DNA of 10,860 nucleotides from Pseudomonadota bacterium (lineage in GTDB: Bacteria > Desulfobacterota > Desulfovibrionia > Desulfovibrionales > Desulfovibrionaceae): contig JAEZEM010000487.1 of NCBI GenBank assembly GCA_023417745.1, positions 1 to 10,860 of the forward strand, in the 5' to 3' direction. Shown here one piece after another: positions 6,251 through 10,860 of this stretch; position 1 is the first letter of the stretch, and each line of letters begins with the position of its first letter. The position numbers were made by a program, and so were the translations under genes. Under the pieces are notes generated by a model. The model was not told where the DNA came from and did not search any database. It saw only the letters and a list, made by a program, of their open reading frames with translations.

Positions 6251-8467
6251 CTACTGCAACAGCAGCAGATAGATCGGAGCCATGACCCCGGGCAGGCTTT
6301 CGCCGCTCTGGTAAAGGCCGACCGAGGGGGTGGTTCCGGCCGGGACGAGCTGGCCGCCGAAATCGGTCTTGGCCACGTCGTAGACCGTGCCGGCGGCCAG
6401 CAACGACGAACCGACAACAGGGCGGTAATTGGCGATGTCGGGCCAGAGCGTGCGCGTATAAACGAGGTTCGTCGCGGATTGGGCGTTGGCCGCCAGATAG
6501 GCCTGAATGCCGGCCAGGCTGGCCACGGTGACGTCCTTGTCGGCGACGATAAGCGTCAGAAGCGCCGACCATTCGGACAGGGAGTATTCATTGGCCCCGT
6601 GGCTGAAAAGGGAGATCGCCGCGCCGTTGAACTTGGCCCATTCCAGAAAGGCCGAGACCCGGCGGGTCAAGGTTGCGGCGTCAAGATTGCGTCCGAAAAC
6701 GATCCCCGGCTGCACGGCCCAGATGTCCAGGGCGTCGTAGCCGCCCGGCGTGGTCCCGGAATAGAAGCCGCCCATGGCCGAGGAACCGTCGTAGCCGCTG
6801 CGGGCGGCGATGTAGCCGGCCCCTGCCACGGCGGCTCGCGTCGAAGCGTCTTCGCCCAGGAAGGGAAACACAAAGCTCGTGCAGTTGTAGGGGCCGCCGG
6901 TCGAGGCTGACAGGTTGGCCTGGATCATGGTCTTGGGCGCGACGATCTCATCGGCGTAAAACTGGGCGTTGTCGCGTAACAGGGTCGCCGTCGTGTTCTG
7001 GATGGAAACGCCCGCGACCTGGGCCAGGTCCCGGGCCAACACCCCGGCGCTGGTGTAGGTGGTGCCGCTGACGCTGATCAGCCCGCAGGTGAAACCGGAC
7101 TTGGCGTTGATCGTGTCGCAGACCTCGCCGATGGTGTCGGTGTCGGCGGCGGTCAGGTCCAGGCTGAAGTTGGCGGCGGGGGCGCCGGTCGCGGAAACCG
7201 TCAGGGTGGTGGCGGCCGTGCCCTGGCCCGTTACGGTGACCACGGCGTTCGTGCCGGAGCCCGAGTAATTGAGGGTCATGAGCCTGGTTTCTGGCAAATA
7301 GATATGGTGGGCGCTGTGGGCGGCCACCTCGTTGCCGGCGTTGACCAGGGGCTGCAGCGTGGACCAATCGGCAGAGACGGCGTCGGCGGCGTCCACGGCC
7401 GAGGTCATTTGCATGCCGTAGGTGCTGTTGGCCAGGGCGGCCACCTGGGCAAAGAAATCGATGTTGGCGGCGTCGTCGATGCCGAGATTGAGCAGCGTCG
7501 GCCGGCGGCCGTGGGCGAGCTTGGGCGAACCGGGCGCCAGGGGGGACACCTCGGTGACGTCGCCGGTAAACTTCGGGCCGGTCATCTCCACCGGGGCCTT
7601 GTCCTGAATGAAGCAGTTGGTCAGGGTCACCGAGGCGACCGCGCTTTGGTTCTCGATCAGCGCATTGGCGGCGAAGCCGTTGCCCAGGGCCAGGCAGTTG
7701 GTCAGATGCACGCCGCCAGGCACGGTGGCGACATAGTCATTGGACGAGTTGAGGTACAGCACGTCGCCCCAAAAACCGGCCAGGAGGCAGTTGTTGAAGT
7801 CGATCCGCGAGGCGTTCACGACGTTGATGTAGCCGTACTCCATGTCGCCAAGCAGGCAATAATCGAAGACGATGGGCGCGCCGGTTCCGGCGTTGAGCTG
7901 GATCACGGCCGAGTAGACCCGGTTGCCCCGGCGGGCTTCCTGGATGGTGGTGCGCGTAAACGTCGCGCCGCCCGTGCCGACGTTTAACAGCTTCTGGCCC
8001 GGGCCGATGACGCACTGGTCGAAGGTGGGCGCGCCGCCGGAGATGGAAACCGTGTAGTAGTCGCTGACGTTTTGCGAGCCGTCGAAGGTCAGCCGTCGCC
8101 AGACGGTCTGGTGGGACACGGCCAGGACCGTGGATTCGGCCGGGCCGCGCACGGTCACCGCACCGTCTTTGCCTGACGCCGCGCTGCCGGCCACGGTGAC
8201 GCCGGCCCTGACGGTGTTAAGCGCCTCGTTGTACACGCCGCCGGCCACCTCCACGGTGTCGTTCGCGGCAGCGACGGTCAGGCCCTCCTGGATGGTCTTG
8301 AAGGCCGTGGCCCAGGACGAGCCGCCGCCGCTGGAAGCCACGGCGGCGTCCACGTACCACGTTGCCGCGACAGCGGGGCAAACGCCCAGGAAAAGCAGTG
8401 ACATCAAGGCCAGGAAGAAACAGGCGGCTGCCCGTGCGCGGCTGGGAGCGTACAACTTTGATTCCAT
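6251..8467 (-). CDS. Secreted right-handed beta-helix protein with inserted polysaccharide deacetylase domain
   Basis: This 738-residue protein has a signal peptide (1-35, ending CPAVAA before TWYVDAA). The beta-helix begins with the typical WYVDAA, SSWATAFKTIQEGL and VEVAGGVYNEAL elements and continues to about residue 315 with repeated asparagine-cysteine turns (NNCLLAG, LTNCLAL, LTNCFIQ). A CE4/NodB-type deacetylase domain follows. It has an Asp pair (331-332), HSAHH at 384-388 matching the metal motif HSxxH, FVFPFLGED (532-540), YIAARSG (552-558) and a late His (623, ISLFSHG). About 110 residues (393-506) are inserted between the His motif and the FPF motif. The C-terminus (about 674-722, ending TTPSVGLYQ) resembles the closing segment of beta-helix proteins. 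Likely substrates are exported polysaccharides, perhaps the product of the neighbouring synthase (inference). ATG 8467 is preferred. An ATG at 8524 would add 19 residues before the signal peptide and lacks a ribosome site. AAGGAAG lies unusually close to ATG 8467. Confidence 0.9.
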   Translation of the reverse strand: MESKLYAPSRARAAACFFLALMSLLFLGVCPAVAATWYVDAAVASSGGGSSWATAFKTIQEGLTVAAANDTVEVAGGVYNEALNTVRAGVTVAGSAASGKDGAVTVRGPAESTVLAVSHQTVWRRLTFDGSQNVSDYYTVSISGGAPTFDQCVIGPGQKLLNVGTGGATFTRTTIQEARRGNRVYSAVIQLNAGTGAPIVFDYCLLGDMEYGYINVVNASRIDFNNCLLAGFWGDVLYLNSSNDYVATVPGGVHLTNCLALGNGFAANALIENQSAVASVTLTNCFIQDKAPVEMTGPKFTGDVTEVSPLAPGSPKLAHGRRPTLLNLGIDDAANIDFFAQVAALANSTYGMQMTSAVDAADAVSADWSTLQPLVNAGNEVAAHSAHHIYLPETRLMTLNYSGSGTNAVVTVTGQGTAATTLTVSATGAPAANFSLDLTAADTDTIGEVCDTINAKSGFTCGLISVSGTTYTSAGVLARDLAQVAGVSIQNTTATLLRDNAQFYADEIVAPKTMIQANLSASTGGPYNCTSFVFPFLGEDASTRAAVAGAGYIAARSGYDGSSAMGGFYSGTTPGGYDALDIWAVQPGIVFGRNLDAATLTRRVSAFLEWAKFNGAAISLFSHGANEYSLSEWSALLTLIVADKDVTVASLAGIQAYLAANAQSATNLVYTRTLWPDIANYRPVVGSSLLAAGTVYDVAKTDFGGQLVPAGTTPSVGLYQSGESLPGVMAPIYLLLLQ

Positions 8468-8524
8468 CTTCCTTTTATAGGGAATTTGGCTGCAAAGGCA
8501 ATATCCGGAAGATGGCCCCCACAT

Positions 8525-8540
8525 TGCAAAAGCGAAACCG
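8525..8540 (-). promoter_or_regulatory. Possible weaker sigma-54 type promoter for the beta-helix deacetylase gene
   Basis: The minus strand reads CGGTTTCGCTTTTGCA from 8540 to 8525. GG and GC are in the correct -24/-12 register and the -12 part (TTGCA) is perfect, but the -24 part is CGGT instead of TGGC. It matches the 6135-6120 element at 13 of 16 positions. It overlaps the 3' arm of the preceding terminator. The predicted start near 8514 gives a leader of about 47 nt to ATG 8467. Confidence 0.4.
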
Positions 8541-8559
8541 GCCCTTGGGCCGGTTTCGC
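8532..8559 (-). terminator. Intrinsic terminator of the small membrane protein unit
   Basis: A perfect 13-bp stem (GCGAAACCGGCCC, 8532-8544, with 8547-8559) and a 2-nt loop are followed on the minus strand by TTTTGC. A second hairpin just before it (8569-8576 with 8584-8591, one G-T pair) makes the 3' end of the transcript highly structured. Confidence 0.75.
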
Positions 8560-8610
8560 GAGCAGCCTGCCGAGCCCAGAGTCGGCCCGGCGTTTCACTT
8601 TCTTATTTCG

Positions 8611-8712
8611 TTAATCGGCCATGCGGGGTTTGAGCACGGCGTCGGCCAGTCGAGACAGGACGAAACAGCAGGCAACCACCAGGGAAACCAGGACAAGCTT
8701 TTCGACAAACAT
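8611..8712 (-). CDS. Small single-span membrane protein, 33 residues, function unknown
   Basis: This short ORF begins with ATG at 8712 and ends with TAA at 8611-8613. GGAGG (8721-8725) lies 8 nt before the ATG, ideal spacing. The product starts MFVEKLVLVSLVVACCF, a hydrophobic stretch of about 14-17 residues (6-20) with Lys5 before it and Arg21, Lys28 and Arg30 after it. This suggests one membrane span with a charged tail. Two adjacent cysteines (15-16) lie within the span. It has its own sigma-54 type promoter about 30 nt upstream and is bracketed by terminators on both sides, so it forms a monocistronic unit of about 200 nt. I do not recognise the family. The real function could instead be a small RNA, but promoter, ribosome site, start and stop in consistent register favour a translated gene. 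Confidence 0.7.
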   Translation of the reverse strand: MFVEKLVLVSLVVACCFVLSRLADAVLKPRMAD

Positions 8713-8741
8713 GGGTATACCCTCCGATTGCCGAATAAAGT

Positions 8742-8757
8742 AGCAACCTCCATGCCA
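8742..8757 (-). promoter_or_regulatory. Strong sigma-54 (-24/-12) promoter for the small membrane protein
   Basis: The minus strand reads TGGCATGGAGGTTGCT from 8757 to 8742. Against the consensus TGGCACG-N4-TTGCW only the sixth base differs. The GG and GC dinucleotides are in exact register. The predicted start is near 8731, leaving a leader of about 19 nt that contains the GGAGG ribosome site of the 33-residue ORF. It lies just downstream of the uraA terminator, so expression should be independent of upp-uraA. Confidence 0.75.
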
Positions 8758-8769
8758 CTTTTCGCCGCA

Positions 8770-8807
8770 AAAAAACGCGCCCCGGAACCTTCCGGGGCGC
8801 GTTTTTT
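8770..8807 (-). terminator. Strong intrinsic terminator of the upp-uraA operon
   Basis: A perfect 17-bp inverted repeat (8770-8786 with 8791-8807; core ACGCGCCCCGGA, loop ACCT) has A runs on the left and T runs on the right. It can therefore terminate in both directions. On the minus strand it is followed by seven T. It lies about 100 nt after the uraA stop; I see nothing else in 8808-8908. Confidence 0.92.
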
Positions 8808-8908
8808 GTCGGACCGGCTCGCCCTCAGGCGGCCTGGGACGCGGGAGGCGCTGGCCTCGCCGGCCCTGGACGCCGGGACCGTCGACGCAGGCGCGGCAAA
8901 GCTTCGGC

Positions 8909-10156
8909 TCAGGCGTCCTTGGCGGTGCGCGGCAGCACGGCGTTTAACACCACGCCGACCACGCCGGCCAGGCCGATGCCTTCCAGATGGATGCCGCCGA
9001 AGGAAAAGGCCATCTTGCCCATGCCAAGGACGATGACCAGAGCCACGATGGCCATGTTGCGCGGCTCCATGAGGTCGGCCCCCTCGCGCACCAGGGAGTT
9101 GAGCCCAACGACCATGATGGCCCCGAACAGCAGCAGCATGATGCCGCCCATGACCGGGGTGGGGATGGTCTGCAAAAGCGCCCCGAGCTTGCCGATAAAG
9201 GCCAGGCAGACGGCGGTGACGGCGGCCCAGGTCATAAGCGCCGGGTTATAAATCTTAATCAGCGACACCGCGCCCGTGACCTCGGCGTAGGTGGTCAGCG
9301 GCGGTCCGCCCAGGCAGCCGGCCAGGAAGGTGGCCACGCCGTCGCCCATGAGCGAGCGGTGGACGCCCGGGTTTTCCAGGTAGTTGCGGTTCGTCACCTG
9401 GCCGATGGCGATGACGCCGCCGAAATGCTCGATGATGGGGGCAATGGCCACGGGCACGATGACCAGGATGGCGTCGATGTTGAACTCCGGCCCGACAAAG
9501 GACGGCATGGCGAACCAGGGCGCGGCGGCCACGGGCGCGAAATCGACCATCCCCAGAAACAGGCTGACCACATAGCCCGCGCCGATGCCGCACAGGATGG
9601 GCACGAGTTTCAGCAACCCCCGACCCCGGATGGCCACCAGCACGGTGACGGCCAGGGAGAAAAACGACACGCCCATGGCCGTGGCCTGGGGGTAGAGCAC
9701 GGCCGCGCCGTCGCCGGTCTTGCCCATGGCCATGAAGACCCCGACCGGGGCCAGGATGAGGCCGATGACCATGATGACCGGACCGGTGACGATGGTGGGC
9801 AAAAGCTTCATGAGAATGCCCACGCCCCGCCATTTGATGAGTACCGCCGCCCCCACGTAGGCCAGTCCCACGCAGGCCAGGGCTCCAAGGGTGGCCGGCA
9901 CGCCGTAGGTTTTGACGCAAAACATGATGGGCGCGATAAAGGCGAAGGATGAACCCAGAAAGATCGGAATGCGAAACTTGGTCAGCACCTGGTAGATGAG
10001 CGTGCCCACGCCGGCGCAAAAAAGGGCCACGTTGGGATTAAGGCCCGTGAGCAGCGGCACCAGCACCAGCGCCCCGAAGGCCACGAAAAGCATTTGCGCG
10101 CCCACGGGAAAATCCCGCAGCCGCAGTTGGTAGTCCTTGCCCATGTCCAAAGCCAT
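8909..10156 (-). CDS. uraA: Uracil permease, NCS2 (nucleobase-ascorbate transporter) family
   Basis: This 415-residue inner-membrane protein imports uracil by proton symport. It aligns by eye with E. coli UraA along its whole length: FGALVLVPLLTGLNP, then GSSFAFIAP (68-76), VIGLILAPVGV, EHFGG (243-247), the family signature NPGVHRSLMGDGVATFLAG, GGPPLTTYAEVTG (283-295) and IPTPVMGGIMLLLFG. About 14 hydrophobic spans are expected. The two substrate/proton glutamates of UraA (Glu241, Glu290) correspond to Glu243 and Glu292. The His at UraA position 245 is Gly247 here, a change in the binding-site helix. The start ATG 10156 has a strong AAGGAGGGA ribosome site. It follows upp by 45 nt in one operon, a pairing that makes sense for uracil salvage. 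A xanthine permease is possible within NCS2 but less likely given the upp partner. Confidence 0.94.
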   Translation of the reverse strand: MALDMGKDYQLRLRDFPVGAQMLFVAFGALVLVPLLTGLNPNVALFCAGVGTLIYQVLTKFRIPIFLGSSFAFIAPIMFCVKTYGVPATLGALACVGLAYVGAAVLIKWRGVGILMKLLPTIVTGPVIMVIGLILAPVGVFMAMGKTGDGAAVLYPQATAMGVSFFSLAVTVLVAIRGRGLLKLVPILCGIGAGYVVSLFLGMVDFAPVAAAPWFAMPSFVGPEFNIDAILVIVPVAIAPIIEHFGGVIAIGQVTNRNYLENPGVHRSLMGDGVATFLAGCLGGPPLTTYAEVTGAVSLIKIYNPALMTWAAVTAVCLAFIGKLGALLQTIPTPVMGGIMLLLFGAIMVVGLNSLVREGADLMEPRNMAIVALVIVLGMGKMAFSFGGIHLEGIGLAGVVGVVLNAVLPRTAKDA

Positions 10157-10201
10157 GTCTCCCTCCTTGCGCCGCGTCCGGAAAGGCCCGGGCGCGCCCC
10201 C

Positions 10202-10828
10202 CTATTTGGTGCCGAAAATCTTGTCTCCCGCGTCGCCCAGGCCCGGCAGGATGTAGCCGTTTTCATTGAGCCGCTCGTCGATGGCGGCGGTGTAGACCTC
10301 GACGTCGGGATGCGCTTTCTCCAGCCGGGCCAGACCCTCGGGGGCGCAGACCAAAAAAAGACCCATGATGCGGCGGCAACCGGCTTCCTTGAGCAGGTTG
10401 ATGGTGGCGATAAGCGTGCCGCCGGTGGCCAGCATGGGATCGAGGATCATGGCGTGGCGCTTGTGAATTTTTTTGGCCAGCTTGACGTAGTAGCGCACCG
10501 GTTCGAGGGTTTCCTCGTTGCGGTACATGCCGACCACGCTGACCTTTACGCCGGGAATCATGTCCACGACGCCGTCCATCATGCCCAGGCCCGCCCGCAG
10601 GATGGGCACCACGGTGATCTTTTTGCCCACGAGCTGGTCCACTTCCACCGGGCCGGCCCAGCCGTGGATCATCTTTTTCTCGGTGGGCAGGGATTTGGTG
10701 GCTTCGTAGGTGAGCAACCGGCCGATTTCGTTGGCCAGTTCGCGGAAATTTTTCGTGCTGATGTTGTTTTCGCGCAACAAGCCGAGCTTGTGGCGCACCA
10801 GCGGGTGGTCGACGACGGTGACGGGCAT
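10202..10828 (-). CDS. upp: Uracil phosphoribosyltransferase
   Basis: This 208-residue cytosolic enzyme is of normal family length. It converts uracil and PRPP to UMP and diphosphate in pyrimidine salvage. The sequence shows VPILRAGLGM (74-83), MYRNEETLEP (101-110), the PRPP-binding loop DPMLATGGT (130-138) and the uracil-binding C-terminus GYILPGLGDAGDKIFGTK (191-208), all typical of Upp. The start ATG 10828 has AGGAG 8 nt upstream. It is the first visible gene of an operon with the uracil permease, so import and conversion of uracil are coupled. Only 32 bases remain to the window edge and no promoter is visible there; another gene could precede it. Confidence 0.98.
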   Translation of the reverse strand: MPVTVVDHPLVRHKLGLLRENNISTKNFRELANEIGRLLTYEATKSLPTEKKMIHGWAGPVEVDQLVGKKITVVPILRAGLGMMDGVVDMIPGVKVSVVGMYRNEETLEPVRYYVKLAKKIHKRHAMILDPMLATGGTLIATINLLKEAGCRRIMGLFLVCAPEGLARLEKAHPDVEVYTAAIDERLNENGYILPGLGDAGDKIFGTK

Positions 10829-10860
10829 GGACGCGCTCCTGGGTTACGGGTGGGACGGGG

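Noticed and set aside
5946..6272. Plus-strand frame of 108 codons covering most of the intergenic gap.
   Set aside because: No ribosome site, no coding character, and it crosses the terminator and ends inside the beta-helix gene on the other strand.
8474..8501. Sigma-70 type promoter TTGCCT, 16 nt, TATAAA in front of the beta-helix gene.
   Set aside because: The start would fall at or just before ATG 8467 and give an essentially leaderless mRNA. The sigma-54 type element further upstream gives a normal leader. It is not excluded.
8468..8524. Upstream start ATG 8524 for the beta-helix protein.
   Set aside because: No ribosome site, lies in the terminator T-run area and promoter region, and would put 19 polar residues before the signal peptide.
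8881..8892. 12-base match GTCGACGCAGGC shared with 6076-6087.
   Set aside because: Short GC-rich match in unrelated contexts, not flanking a mobile element; probably chance.
8987..9952. Plus-strand frame of 321 codons over uraA.
   Set aside because: Asp/Gly/His-rich translation antisense to a well-conserved membrane transporter.
1..10860. Mobile elements, CRISPR arrays, tRNA or rRNA genes.
   Set aside because: No transposase or integrase frame, no regularly spaced repeats, and no tRNA-like cloverleaf or rRNA sequence was seen.

Overview
The window is GC-rich throughout, and every gene I can support lies on the minus strand. The style fits a free-living Gram-negative bacterium. The upp-uraA pair, the sigma-54 type promoters and the codon bias resemble Desulfovibrio-like sulfate reducers (Desulfovibrionaceae). 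That placement is an inference, not something the sequence proves.

Layout in the direction of transcription (right to left). (1) 10828-8909: a pyrimidine salvage operon, upp (uracil phosphoribosyltransferase) then uraA (uracil permease), closed by a near-perfect intrinsic terminator at 8770-8807. (2) 8757-8532: a compact unit not covered by any long ORF. It has a strong -24/-12 (sigma-54) promoter, a Shine-Dalgarno site, a 33-residue single-span membrane protein gene, and its own hairpin terminator. (3) 8467-6251: a secreted 738-residue protein with a right-handed beta-helix that carries an inserted polysaccharide deacetylase domain, followed by a hairpin terminator near 6131-6173. (4) 6135-5846: a second sigma-54 type promoter and a predicted leader of about 260 nt with inverted repeats. 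(5) 5845 to the left edge: a tight three-gene operon. It encodes a PilZ domain fused to a hyaluronan-synthase-like processive glycosyltransferase, a membrane-anchored periplasmic protein with a deacetylase fold that has lost its catalytic residues, and a large secreted TPR protein that runs off the window.

Regions 3-5 look like a synthase-dependent exopolysaccharide system. A c-di-GMP-responsive inner-membrane synthase would make and extrude the polymer. The anchored pseudo-deacetylase with a lectin-like middle would handle it in the periplasm, and the TPR protein would guide export. The beta-helix deacetylase, in its own unit just upstream, could modify or trim the polymer. The family composition does not match Pga, Pel, Bcs or Alg exactly. 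Sigma-54 type elements occur before the small protein, before the synthase operon and, more weakly, before the beta-helix gene, which suggests co-regulation. No activator gene is present in the window.
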